Shown here in pieces: positions 1 to 7,878 of a stretch of 39,252 nt of DNA; positions within the stretch are counted from its first letter, which is position 1; each line of letters starts with the position of its first letter. The notes under the pieces were generated by a model that made no database searches, was not told where the DNA came from, and was given only the letters and a program-made list of their open reading frames with translations. A program made the translations under genes and the position numbers. The stretch is taken from the IMG/VR virus record IMGVR_UViG_3300035682_000082, positions 1-39,252 of that record. One strand, given 5' to 3'. Source of the stretch: a virus.

Positions 1-203
1 TGCTGATTTGAGGCAGAAGCCAGCATCCCACGCACTTTGACAAGCACATCGGCATACGCGGGATCGTTCAGTAGTTGCTCGCGTATGGCAGCCTCTGGCG
101 ATCCGGGGAGTTCGCCTCGCGCTTGGAGTTCCAGAACTTCCGCTTCACGATCTGCGTCGGTGTATGGACGCATCCCACCGTCTTCGGTGTAGATGACTTT
201 CTG
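1..203. repeat. Terminal repeat, left copy
   Basis: Bases 1-203 match 39050-39252 with two mismatches: G at 128 against T at 39177, and T at 138 against C at 39187. The repeat lies inside a gene. In the reading frame of that gene one change is silent (GAA/GAG, Glu) and the other conservative (CTC/ATC, Leu/Ile). This fits the overlapping ends of an assembled circular or circularly permuted genome in which two natural variants were sampled. A true short direct terminal repeat of a T7-like genome would more often lie between genes. Confidence 0.95.
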
Positions 204-671
204 ATTATTGCCATCCGTCCCTACCGAACCCGGCGTGATTTGCCTGCCAGCTACGTTAACAGAACGACGCGGCCCAAAGTCGCCTTTTGACATAGCCAGC
301 GCCACAGACTGTGGGGTAGCTTGAGCGGTTTGGTCTGACATCCTTTGCTGGAAGCCCTGCGATACTTGCCCCCGCCATGGTTCGGCTGGCGCTTGCTCAG
401 GCTCCTTAAGGTTCGAACTAAGCTGCGCCAGCATAGGCGGGGTAGCATTGGAGGCTTCGCCTTGTGCGGGGGGCTGTTGCGGGGCAGGACGCGCCTGTCC
501 CTGCTGCTGCAACTGGGCAAACGTCGGCGCTGTGCCCGCAGCCGTTCCAGCTTGAGCGACGACGGGCTTTTTCTTTTCAGGCGCAACGCCAGCCACTCCA
601 CCGCCAGCGTTGCCGCCAAGTAACTGGGTGGTCGGGCTTGGCAGCGTGCCAAATGCGGTGTTAGTCGGCAT
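1..671 (-). CDS. Ejection-type virion protein, N-terminal part (gene crosses the contig joint)
   Basis: The ATG at 671-669 has TAGGAG seven bases upstream, sharing bases with the stop of the preceding gene (681-683). The frame is open to base 1. If base 203 is joined to 39252 (the overlapping copy), it runs in the same frame into the large frame ending at 37768. The full product is about 650 aa: a Pro/Gln/Ala-rich N-terminus (MPTNTAFGTL... onwards, about 120 residues), then a long Glu/Gln/Arg-rich helical region. This first part alone resembles nothing I recognise. Its place after the fibres and among other large helical proteins suggests an internal virion (DNA ejection) protein. The shorter start at 39222 would cut the protein in the middle. 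Confidence 0.85.
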   Translation of the reverse strand, partial: MPTNTAFGTLPSPTTQLLGGNAGGGVAGVAPEKKKPVVAQAGTAAGTAPTFAQLQQQGQARPAPQQPPAQGEASNATPPMLAQLSSNLKEPEQAPAEPWRGQVSQGFQQRMSDQTAQATPQSVALAMSKGDFGPRRSVNVAGRQITPGSVGTDGNNQKVIYTEDGGMRPYTDADREAEVLELQARGELPGSPEAAIREQLLNDPAYADVLVKVRGMLASASNQ

Positions 672-680
672 GACGATCTC

Positions 681-1676
681 CTAGCGACGGATATTGCCGT
701 AGTTCATCAGCCCTTGGCTTGAACTGGCAGGACGACGGCTGTTGACGTAGTTCATCATCTCAGGGCCAAACTCTTCTTCAGTCGCGTTGGCTCCCGTGGA
801 GTTTATGTAATCCTGCGTGGTCATCGCCGCATTGCCACGGCCAGACGCTCCAATGCCCGCTGCCTGCGGCATGAAGCCGCTCATGCCCAAGTTGCTTGCC
901 ATCTGCGGGGCGAAGAGGGCCATCATCTCGGCCTGCGCCTGCATACGCCGTTGCTGCTCCTCGTACTCCCGCTCCTGCTGCGCGGCCTGTGCCTGTGACC
1001 CCATAATGCTCGCGCCCGTCTGCAAGGCGTTGCCAGCAAAGGCCAGTCCTTCCTTACTCTTGAGCGAAGCAGGGACTTTCCCTGACACACTCCTAGCTGC
1101 TCGCACTATCGGGTTGGACTGCGGAGGGCTTTGGATATTCGGCATCGCTCCCATCTGCGGGGCAGGGATGTTGCCGTACATTCCCGCAGCGGACCCGCTC
1201 GGCGCAGCGGCAGCAGCAGAGCTACCTGCCCCACCAGCCATCGTCGGCTGGTAGCTGCCCATTGCGCCGTAGGACGAAGGACCACCAGCGGTCAAGCCAA
1301 CGCTCGGAGCGCCTCCAAGAGACTGCACAGCCCCAGTCGGTCCCGTTGTCTGCGTCATCACGCCCATCTTGGGAGCGCCCGTCAGCTTATCAATCGGACT
1401 CGCGCCACCCGTAAACATCTTGGCAAGCCCACCCTTGGCCGCCTGACCCAGCTTGGCCCCACCGTAGCCACTCAGGCCACCTTTGACAGCACCACCCACA
1501 TCAAAGCCGCTAAAGTATCCCTTGCCTTCACGGTCGCCACCCAGTGCCGCCCCAAGGGCCGCGCCAATCGCTGGACCAACGCCGGGGATAAACCCAGCGG
1601 CAATCGGAGCAATGGTCTTGATTGCTCCCTTGTTGCGGTCGTAGAACCCCGCCACCCCACCACGCTTCTTTGCCAT
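681..1676 (-). CDS. Gly/Ala-rich virion protein, possible ejection protein
   Basis: A 331-aa protein with a basic N-terminus (MAKKRGG) and a Gly/Ala-rich stretch at about residues 20-85 that includes a hydrophobic helix (IAAGFIPGVGPAIGAALGAA). A low-complexity Ser/Gly/Met/Pro middle follows, then a Gln/Glu-rich coiled coil at about 225-255. It lies between the fibre genes and the large ejection-type genes. The hydrophobic Gly/Ala segment next to a coiled coil is common in internal virion proteins of podoviruses such as the T7 gp14 class, so a membrane-active ejection role is an inference. No enzymatic motif is seen. It could also be a structural protein of unknown place. Confidence 0.75.
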   Translation of the reverse strand: MAKKRGGVAGFYDRNKGAIKTIAPIAAGFIPGVGPAIGAALGAALGGDREGKGYFSGFDVGGAVKGGLSGYGGAKLGQAAKGGLAKMFTGGASPIDKLTGAPKMGVMTQTTGPTGAVQSLGGAPSVGLTAGGPSSYGAMGSYQPTMAGGAGSSAAAAAPSGSAAGMYGNIPAPQMGAMPNIQSPPQSNPIVRAARSVSGKVPASLKSKEGLAFAGNALQTGASIMGSQAQAAQQEREYEEQQRRMQAQAEMMALFAPQMASNLGMSGFMPQAAGIGASGRGNAAMTTQDYINSTGANATEEEFGPEMMNYVNSRRPASSSQGLMNYGNIRR

Positions 1677-1678
1677 AG

Positions 1679-1858
1679 CTACTTCCCCCCTTTGTGTTGA
1701 GTACGCGCCACAGCGGCGTTATCGACGAGATTGGGATACACCCGCCCAGCCGCTTTGGCTCGGGCCTTGGCTTGCGTTTTCTGGTCGGCGGTCAGGGTGG
1801 TCGGCTTGTCCCCCTTCGGAGCAGGCTTCTTCCAGAACGCCACTTTACGCTTCGTCAT
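1679..1858 (-). CDS. Small basic protein, unknown
   Basis: A 59-aa, strongly basic protein (MTKRKVAFWKKPAP...). I chose the ATG at 1858 because it lies two bases after the stop of the upstream fibre gene; the longer reading to 1909 would overlap that gene. The Lys/Ala-rich middle (TADQKTQAKARAKAAGR) is probably one helix. It sits between fibre and ejection-protein genes and is probably made late. Similar short Lys-rich proteins occur in this place in other phage genomes, but I cannot give it a function. Confidence 0.6.
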   Translation of the reverse strand: MTKRKVAFWKKPAPKGDKPTTLTADQKTQAKARAKAAGRVYPNLVDNAAVARTQHKGGK

Positions 1859-1860
1859 AA

Positions 1861-2580
1861 TTATACGCGGGTCATGGTGGCAATAATGGACGCCGTAGAC
1901 GGTGCCCATGCGCTGGCAGCGTTGTGCTCAAGTTTGACTGCCGTACTTGATGCAGCCCAGTACAGCTCCACATAGTCGTTTGCTGCCAACGTCAGGTAGT
2001 AATTCCACCCCGGCAACACATGGCCGTCTATGCTGCCATGCTTCTTGGGGATCGTCACGCGCCCTGTTGATCCCACCACGTTCGTGCCATTGATGCGGAC
2101 CCACACATCAATGTCCTGCTCAGAGGCGTCAGAATTGGCAAACTGGCCGCTCCACTGGAAGTTGTACGTCCCCGCATACGCCGCAGTCATCCGAGAACCA
2201 CTCGCAAGGCTAAAGCCCTGCACGATGTCCGTCGTATTAAACGTAAATCGCGTGGCCGTGTTAACCGCAGCAATCGTCTGATCCGTATAGTCCGAAAACG
2301 ATCCGTACCAGTGCGCCCAGCCAGACTGCACCCATGCGGGACTGACGTAGGTGTAGGTGTCTCGGGTATCCGTGCAAAAGTACGTCGCTCCATTTACCGC
2401 CGTCGCTGGACGAGCGGCCAGCGTGCCAGACTGCACATGGATCGACGCATCCGCATCATGCGCGTTGAAAGCCGTTGCCGTGATGTTGTCGTTGGTCCGC
2501 ACGATGTTGGCGTCAATCGAACTCGCCCCGTTAACCGGACTCGGAAACGTTAGCAACTGATGTTGTCCAACCGCTGCCAC
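1861..2580 (-). CDS. Tail fibre or receptor-binding protein with jelly-roll-like C-terminus
   Basis: A 239-aa protein. Residues 1-80 are closely related to the N-terminus of the next gene upstream: VGQH, a segment of the type N-G-x-x-x-D-A-x-I-V, then a conserved IHVQS followed by a S/T-x-x-x-RPA motif. This is probably an attachment module. The C-terminal part, about 85-239, alternates short hydrophobic strands with Gly/Asn/Thr turns and resembles C1q/TNF-like or phage fibre-tip beta sandwiches (AGTYNFQWSGQF, DVWVRINGT, YYLTLAANDYVELYW). It lies in the fibre position, after the nozzle gene. Receptor binding is inferred from fold type and place. Confidence 0.75.
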   Translation of the reverse strand: MAAVGQHQLLTFPSPVNGASSIDANIVRTNDNITATAFNAHDADASIHVQSGTLAARPATAVNGATYFCTDTRDTYTYVSPAWVQSGWAHWYGSFSDYTDQTIAAVNTATRFTFNTTDIVQGFSLASGSRMTAAYAGTYNFQWSGQFANSDASEQDIDVWVRINGTNVVGSTGRVTIPKKHGSIDGHVLPGWNYYLTLAANDYVELYWAASSTAVKLEHNAASAWAPSTASIIATMTRV

Positions 2581-2592
2581 GACAGTCTCCGC

Positions 2593-3363
2593 TTATAGGT
2601 TGGCAGCTAAACGAGCGCCGTAGAACGTCGTATTGTCCTTGGCAGTGAAAAGCCACAAGTCCGTCTTGTTGGCCGTTGATGTTTGCGTAGGTGTCGTTCC
2701 ACCCGGGAACAGCACATTGGTAAAAGCCAATGTCCTACCACCAACAGCGTCTTGCTTGATTGCCGCGATATACATGGCTGCATATCCCGTTGGATTGCTT
2801 AACGTTACCGTCGCGCTGCCAGTCAAGCTAATAAAGTTAAGAGAAGTCAGTTGAGCGGTAACAGAGCCAGTCCATGTAGGGCTGTTGAGTGTATAGAGCA
2901 CATCTCTTGCGGCGATATACCAAGGAGGGTTTACGATAAGTAATGGGCCATTCACAGTTAATGTGTTAGTCGTTACGAGACCAGCAGAATTAACAGTAAA
3001 GCCCCCTCCACCGGCTGATATCGTTGAAGTATTGACTGCACCTGTCGCCGTCACATTCCCAGTAAACGTGGTGCTTCCCGGCGTTGTAGACAAATAGCTG
3101 ATTTCGCGCCACGCCGTGCCGTCGTCATACCAGAGGCGCGGTGAGGTGCCGTCATACGTCATCCACTTCCGTCCAGCCTCCCCCGCCGCAGGGCGAGAGG
3201 CTGTGGTTGACGACTGCACATGGATACCGGGATCGCTGTCGTGATCGACGTATCCTTCTCGCAACGTGTTGTCGTTGCTTTTGACAATGGTCGCATCAAG
3301 GGCATCCCCGTTGGTCGGGTTGGTAAATGCCACGACGCCATGCTGTCCTACGGTTGTAGCCAT
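2593..3363 (-). CDS. Tail fibre protein with shared attachment module
   Basis: A 256-aa protein whose first 90 residues parallel those of the downstream fibre gene: VGQHGVVAF, NPTNGDALDATIVKSNDN, then IHVQSSTTASRPA. A short Trp/Tyr-rich link follows (LWYDDGTAWREIS). Residues from about 95 on are rich in Thr/Val/Asn beta repeats (TFTGNVTATGAVNTS, FTVNSAGLVTTNTLTVNG), the pattern of a phage fibre shaft. The ATG overlaps the stop of the nozzle gene (ATGA at 3361-3364). The two tandem proteins may form alternative or stacked fibres. Confidence 0.75.
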   Translation of the reverse strand: MATTVGQHGVVAFTNPTNGDALDATIVKSNDNTLREGYVDHDSDPGIHVQSSTTASRPAAGEAGRKWMTYDGTSPRLWYDDGTAWREISYLSTTPGSTTFTGNVTATGAVNTSTISAGGGGFTVNSAGLVTTNTLTVNGPLLIVNPPWYIAARDVLYTLNSPTWTGSVTAQLTSLNFISLTGSATVTLSNPTGYAAMYIAAIKQDAVGGRTLAFTNVLFPGGTTPTQTSTANKTDLWLFTAKDNTTFYGARLAANL

Positions 3364-4907
3364 CAGCGCCTCCCCAGCGCAAAGGTTTCCATCTTGAATC
3401 GGCTAAAGTTGGGGATGGCACTCCCCGAATCAACGATTGATATGTCGATGTAGTATCCAGTGCCGCCCATCTGCACCTTAAGGCTTTCGCTCATTGGACC
3501 ACCCCAGACCCGCGAGGGGGACCATATGCCAAAGCCCCAGAGACTTCGCGATGACACGGGGAACGTCCATGTCCCCGCATCCGTATCGGTGCGCCATGAG
3601 AGCGCACACGATTGTGTCCCATTGAGGTTGGCAGACAAATAGCCAAATCGCAGAGATTTTGACAGCGAGTCGTCGCCGCAGTAAAGACGGCGCAGCCGCA
3701 CGTTCATGGTGTAAATGATTCCACCCGTCCCGTCTGCCGACACATTGTCTTTGTGCGCGACGGTCGCATCGCCGTCGTTAAACGCATCGGTCAGTGTCAC
3801 CCATCCATCTTCATCGCCCCGCAAGACGATGGGCAACCCGTTCGTGTTGGTCGTCTCAAACAACGCCGTAGTGTCGCCTGTCAACCATCCGTCAACCCAC
3901 GGACCAGACCATGCGCGAAGAATCGTGTGGTACTGATAGCACCCAATACCGGGGAGGCTGATCCACAACTCGCGAGTAGAGCGGTTGATGATCGCCTCGA
4001 CTTGTGCAAGTTCTGCCGTCGTCATTGAGCGGAACAACGGCAGCAACGGATCGGGCTGATCTGGCGTCGAGACGGGTGCGACTTCTGCTTCGGTGCAGCG
4101 GTACAGCCCACGCTCTGACACGAAATAGCAGATGTTGTCTACGACCGTGACTGACTGTGGAGCGATCAGTCCAACGTCTGGTGTCAGACCAACTGGCGAC
4201 ACCGTAATGTCGTCCTGCCCGTATCCCGTAATGCGAGAGATACCGCGCTTATGGAAGATCAAGAGCGAGGTGCCAACGCTGGCAATTGTCTGGATCGCTT
4301 CTGCCCCAAAGGTCCGTACGACAATCTGCCCGCCATTGGCTGACCCGTTTCCTAACGTGTCGCCATTGTTCAAGGCAGAATAGAACACGGAATCAGGGCT
4401 GCTCGCCGCCCCACACCCCCAGAGGCGCTGGTTATGGACAACACAAACGGTGGTGTCTGTCGTGCCGCTGATGTTCGTGGTCAGCGTCGTCCCGTTCCAT
4501 TTGTTCAGTGCCCCACCATCCGCGATGTACACCACCTCGTTTGAGGCGTCGCGAAACTCAGCAAACGCTGGGATGCCCGTGGTAGCAAGTGCGCCAGACC
4601 GTGTGGTAAACGTTATCGGAGGCGTTCCATAGGTTGCGGTTCGGAGTACTCCGTTCGCAATAACCATGATTTCCGATGTCCCACCAGACTTTACCCATGT
4701 ATACCCGTTCTGGATATCAGACCCAAAGGAGGTCGTGTGGAGTCGCTGCGTCCCACCACGCTTGGTGATTGCGCCAAAGTCGGTCAGCCGCGCATTGACC
4801 GTCTTTCGCAACTGATTTGGCAGCAACGCCAAATTATCGGAAACACTGTTCAACCCGCCAGCCATGCTTGGCTGCTCATCGACAAGCCGTTGCCGTGTCT
4901 CAGCCAT
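3363..4907 (-). CDS. Tail nozzle / beta-propeller tail protein
   Basis: A 514-aa protein. The chosen ATG at 4907 overlaps the stop of the adaptor gene (ATGA). A start at 4922 would add five residues. The N-terminus carries the pattern of podovirus nozzle or DNA-stabilisation proteins: an early GGLN, then LLPNQLRKTVNARLTDFGAI and KRGGTQRL. The rest is rich in beta strands with propeller-like repeats (VYIADGGALNKWNGT, QRLWGCGAASSPDSVFYSALNNGD, LLIFHKRGISRITGYG, ICYFVSERGLYRC). Family comparison: T7 gp12 (tail tubular protein B) and P22 gp10 fill this place. The gene order adaptor-nozzle-fibre supports the call. Confidence 0.75.
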   Translation of the reverse strand: MAETRQRLVDEQPSMAGGLNSVSDNLALLPNQLRKTVNARLTDFGAITKRGGTQRLHTTSFGSDIQNGYTWVKSGGTSEIMVIANGVLRTATYGTPPITFTTRSGALATTGIPAFAEFRDASNEVVYIADGGALNKWNGTTLTTNISGTTDTTVCVVHNQRLWGCGAASSPDSVFYSALNNGDTLGNGSANGGQIVVRTFGAEAIQTIASVGTSLLIFHKRGISRITGYGQDDITVSPVGLTPDVGLIAPQSVTVVDNICYFVSERGLYRCTEAEVAPVSTPDQPDPLLPLFRSMTTAELAQVEAIINRSTRELWISLPGIGCYQYHTILRAWSGPWVDGWLTGDTTALFETTNTNGLPIVLRGDEDGWVTLTDAFNDGDATVAHKDNVSADGTGGIIYTMNVRLRRLYCGDDSLSKSLRFGYLSANLNGTQSCALSWRTDTDAGTWTFPVSSRSLWGFGIWSPSRVWGGPMSESLKVQMGGTGYYIDISIVDSGSAIPNFSRFKMETFALGRR

Positions 4908-5593
4908 CAGCCGCCACCCCATTCATACTTCTGATCGGGATACGCCATCATGGTCGGGTTGATCGTCATGCGGCGAATGTCGTCCAGCAGCGTCTTGCGG
5001 TCGTCATCGGCCAGTGCCTTAAGGTTGGCCGCTGCCGACGCTTCCGTGCCACCCTTGAGCAGCAACTGTGACGCCGCACTCCAGACCAAGATCAGGTGGG
5101 CGTTGTTCGGGTAGTCTACGGTAGAAGCCACACTCGCCAAATCGGAGATTGACGTAGGCTTGTAGTTCACGCCAACGTACAACGACTGCGTTGGGCTGAC
5201 TGGCAAAATCTGCACGGACTGCCCAGCGATGTAGTACAGTCGCGGGTAGGTTGGGAGATAATTGGTGGTGGTTGCCAGCGGGACATCCTGAAACCGCGTC
5301 TGCCCGTACAGGACGTTGCCGTCGCTGACCGACATGATGCGGTAGAAGTTCTGCTGCGAGTCACCAGACCCAGCATCTAGCGTAGTAAACGCAAACTGGC
5401 CGTTCACATCGGTCGTGACCTGACGCTGGGCGAAGCGATAGTACGGCGCAGCGTTGAGGATGCTCGACCACTCGCTGTCAAAGACGCTGTTCAGAATCGT
5501 CGTAATGATCGAGTCTGACCACCGGGTCGAGCCAACCGCATCCATGTACTCGCGTGTATCCGAGATCAGTTGCTGAAGGGAAACGGCTGCCAT
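4907..5593 (-). CDS. Head-tail adaptor protein
   Basis: A 228-aa protein with a good Shine-Dalgarno (GGAGAG) before the ATG. The N-terminal half begins with a helix typical of adaptor proteins (LQQLISDTREYMDAVGSTRWSD), in which sites for DNA or portal contact are followed by ILNSVFDSEW. The middle is beta-rich (FYRIMSVSDGNVLYGQTRF, PRLYYIAGQSVQILPV). The C-terminus is helical (AHLILVWSAASQLLLKGG). Family comparison: T7 gp11 and P22 gp4 type adaptors have the same size, helix-beta-helix order and place directly before the nozzle gene. It would join the portal ring to the nozzle. Confidence 0.75.
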   Translation of the reverse strand: MAAVSLQQLISDTREYMDAVGSTRWSDSIITTILNSVFDSEWSSILNAAPYYRFAQRQVTTDVNGQFAFTTLDAGSGDSQQNFYRIMSVSDGNVLYGQTRFQDVPLATTTNYLPTYPRLYYIAGQSVQILPVSPTQSLYVGVNYKPTSISDLASVASTVDYPNNAHLILVWSAASQLLLKGGTEASAAANLKALADDDRKTLLDDIRRMTINPTMMAYPDQKYEWGGG

Positions 5594-5604
5594 CTCTTCT
5601 CTCC

Positions 5605-6048
5605 TTAGCTGGCTTTACGAGGACGCCCACGGCCACGACGGATCGTGGACGGATTGGCGCTGTCGAGCACATCCCCAATGGCGGCTTCTACGGCGGTCCT
5701 GACAACCCCTGTGTTGTAGTTCTCCACGGAGTTTGACAGCCGCTGGATGTCTTCCCGAGGGAAAGCGCGGACCATCTTCGACAAGTACGCTGGCGCTTCG
5801 TCAATCGAGCAGCCAAGCGGAAGATAGCCAATAATGTCGTAGGCCATGCGGGCATCATAACTCTCGTTCTGCACCCACTCCCAGCGACGGTCGTCAGGCT
5901 GCCACTCCATGCAGACGCCCCATGTCGGGACACCTGTATCAATGAGCCGCAACTTGAGTCCACCATGCACCTCCCGAAGCCGCCGCTGAATCTCAGACGA
6001 CGGCTCGGGGATGCCCGCAGGATTCACCAGAATCACGGGCGAGGTCAT
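5605..6048 (-). CDS. Unknown protein between capsid and adaptor genes
   Basis: A 147-aa protein starting at an ATG with AGGAG, overlapping the end of the 142-aa gene upstream. The first half is mixed alpha/beta with several Trp (WGVCMEWQPDDRRWEW). The second half is helical. The extreme C-terminus is very basic, STIRRGRGRPRKAS, and includes the GRGRPRK core of an AT-hook-like minor-groove-binding motif. Such a tail would suit contact with packaged DNA, but this is only an inference. Proteins of this length occur between capsid and adaptor genes in many phages without a known role. Confidence 0.6.
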   Translation of the reverse strand: MTSPVILVNPAGIPEPSSEIQRRLREVHGGLKLRLIDTGVPTWGVCMEWQPDDRRWEWVQNESYDARMAYDIIGYLPLGCSIDEAPAYLSKMVRAFPREDIQRLSNSVENYNTGVVRTAVEAAIGDVLDSANPSTIRRGRGRPRKAS

Positions 6049-6049
6049 G

Positions 6050-6481
6050 TTACTCCTGCACCAACAGTTCCACGGTGACCGTCACATCGTCGGGCTGCTG
6101 CGTGACCGACCCTACGGTCACCATCGCTACACGGATGCTGTCAGCCTGCGTCAGGGTCCGCTCGGCGTCCGTCGTCGTGGTCAGAAACACAAACTGCAAC
6201 GGCGTGTCAGCCGTCTTGGTGTTGATGTCGAGACCCGCCGTGAGGGCCACCGCCGTGGCACCCGTCATCTTGAACAGCGTGACGACGCAGGACGTGGCTG
6301 CGGTCGGGAACGTCCCGGCACACAGGGTCGCCCGATTGACATACGACTTGGCAGGGAACCCGCCAATGTTGTGGTTATCCGTGCCAGCCGCCAGCGTGCC
6401 CGTGTTGAGTCGGCCACTGTTGAGCGGGACAGGCAGCGTCCCCAAGCGTCCCGGCTTCGGCGCAAAAAAGTTATAGGCCAT
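6050..6481 (-). CDS. Probable capsid decoration or head-associated protein
   Basis: A 142-aa protein beginning MAYNFFAPKPG. I chose this ATG because GGAGA stands five bases before it; an upstream alternative at 6505 has no such site. The sequence is rich in Thr, Ala and Val and predicted beta throughout (CVVTLFKMTGATAVALTAGLDI, SIRVAMVTVGSVTQQ, VTVTVELLVQE). It follows the major capsid gene directly, where decoration proteins or head-fibre proteins often lie. No sequence family is recognised. A minor head or tail protein is an equal alternative. Confidence 0.6.
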   Translation of the reverse strand: MAYNFFAPKPGRLGTLPVPLNSGRLNTGTLAAGTDNHNIGGFPAKSYVNRATLCAGTFPTAATSCVVTLFKMTGATAVALTAGLDINTKTADTPLQFVFLTTTTDAERTLTQADSIRVAMVTVGSVTQQPDDVTVTVELLVQE

Positions 6482-6547
6482 CTGAAGTCTCCAAGTTGAT
6501 CCCAATGGGGGGCAACAGCCGGAGTGCTGTCACCCCCCACCGCGACT

Positions 6548-7858
6548 TTAGATGTGGCTGTAGCGAGCCGTGTCGGTGTAGCCGGTGATGCTGCCGTGCG
6601 CGTTACGCGCCAAGCAGGCGAGGTTGCCGTACCAGCCATACGTCGTCTCGAACGCATCGCGGCCCTGCAACCAACGCCACGGACCCGCGCCTTCGAACTC
6701 CACGAAGCCCCAGTCCTTCGCATCCACCCACGACAGCGACGGGATGTGCAGGAGGTAGATCGTGCCAGCCGGGACGTAGTAGTCCGTCACGCACGGGATG
6801 CCACAGATTTCGATGGCCTTGTAGCCACCCTTAATCGTGGTGCCAAACTCGCCAGCGGTGAACCGGCGCTGCGCCACCATGCTCTCCATGAGCTTCTTCG
6901 CCAGACCGGGGGTGGTCATGAGGAGGAAGTCCTTGGGCTTCACGTTGGCGTCCTTGCCAGAGCGACCGGCAATGCGCTGGATCAAGTCCCAGATGTCCGA
7001 TTCGGTCGGCTGGGTCGCATCCGGCGTGTCCGTGCCCGCAACAAGGCGGGTGGCATCCCAGATGCTGTACGTCGCGTTGCTGATGTTGTGCAGCGAGGCG
7101 TAGGCGTTGCCACGGTTGGTGATGTTAATCAGACCGTTCATGGCGCTGTTGAACGACGTGTCGTTCGCCGTCGCCTTGACAATCTTGTCGGTCGCGGCCA
7201 TGCCCGAGATGGCCGTGCCCAGCGTCAGCGTGGCGTTGTCGCCGCTGTTCGTGATGGCAGTGATGGCCGAACGACCCAGTACGGCGTTTGACACCGACGT
7301 ATCCAGCACCGCGATGTAGTCGCCCACGGAGAGGAGGAGGGAACCCTGACCCGCGTTTGCCACACCGTAAGGCGAGGAGACGATGATCTCGGTCGTGCTG
7401 GTGACCGTGCCGATCAAGGCCACCACACCGTCAGCCTTGTTGTGCAGCGCCTGCTGCATGAGCAGCATGGAGGCGTCCTTGATTTCTTCCATCGTCTTGC
7501 TGGCGATGGTCGTGAAGGCCGCGTCCTTGGACTGCGTGCCAACGAACGCCAGACCGTCCACCTGACGGGTGGTGTACGCCCGCACGATACCGACGTTGGC
7601 CTGCACTTCCGTCGCCGTCGTATCGGGCGGGAAGTAACCAGCCGAGGAGAAGGTGGCACCAGCCGGGCGGCCAGTCACCACGTCAAAGAACACGTTGTTG
7701 CCGCCCCACCGCATATTGCGAGGGCCACCAGAGCGGCCTTTCTCCAACTGGGCGAGGAGTGGGGTGACAAGGTTCTGCACCTTCTCACGGAACTGCGAGT
7801 ACACGTTCTTCAGGAGGCCGGTTAGTTCGGCATCGGTGATTAAAGTGGGGTTAGCCAC
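6548..7858 (-). CDS. Major capsid protein, HK97-like fold
   Basis: A 436-aa protein starting at GTG (7858) with AGAGG six bases upstream. The N-terminal arm is followed by RWGGNNVFFDVVTGRPAGA and a P-domain-like helix (KTMEEIKDASMLLMQQALHNKADGV). The C-terminal part has the usual capsid features: a tested-residue-rich segment with LLMTTPGLAKKLMESM, a short RRF loop, and GIPCVTDYYVPAGTIYLLH. Size and place, directly after a scaffold gene and two genes after the portal, are those of podovirus major capsid proteins. It would form the icosahedral shell. Confidence 0.85.
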   Translation of the reverse strand: MANPTLITDAELTGLLKNVYSQFREKVQNLVTPLLAQLEKGRSGGPRNMRWGGNNVFFDVVTGRPAGATFSSAGYFPPDTTATEVQANVGIVRAYTTRQVDGLAFVGTQSKDAAFTTIASKTMEEIKDASMLLMQQALHNKADGVVALIGTVTSTTEIIVSSPYGVANAGQGSLLLSVGDYIAVLDTSVSNAVLGRSAITAITNSGDNATLTLGTAISGMAATDKIVKATANDTSFNSAMNGLINITNRGNAYASLHNISNATYSIWDATRLVAGTDTPDATQPTESDIWDLIQRIAGRSGKDANVKPKDFLLMTTPGLAKKLMESMVAQRRFTAGEFGTTIKGGYKAIEICGIPCVTDYYVPAGTIYLLHIPSLSWVDAKDWGFVEFEGAGPWRWLQGRDAFETTYGWYGNLACLARNAHGSITGYTDTARYSHI

Positions 7859-7878
7859 GGGTTACCTCTTGGAATGAA

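Noticed and set aside
251-652. Open frame of 133 aa on the minus strand
   Set aside because: It is a shadow of the real frame from 671, which has a Shine-Dalgarno and continues across the joint. Its composition (Arg, Ser, Pro-rich) is that of a wrong frame.
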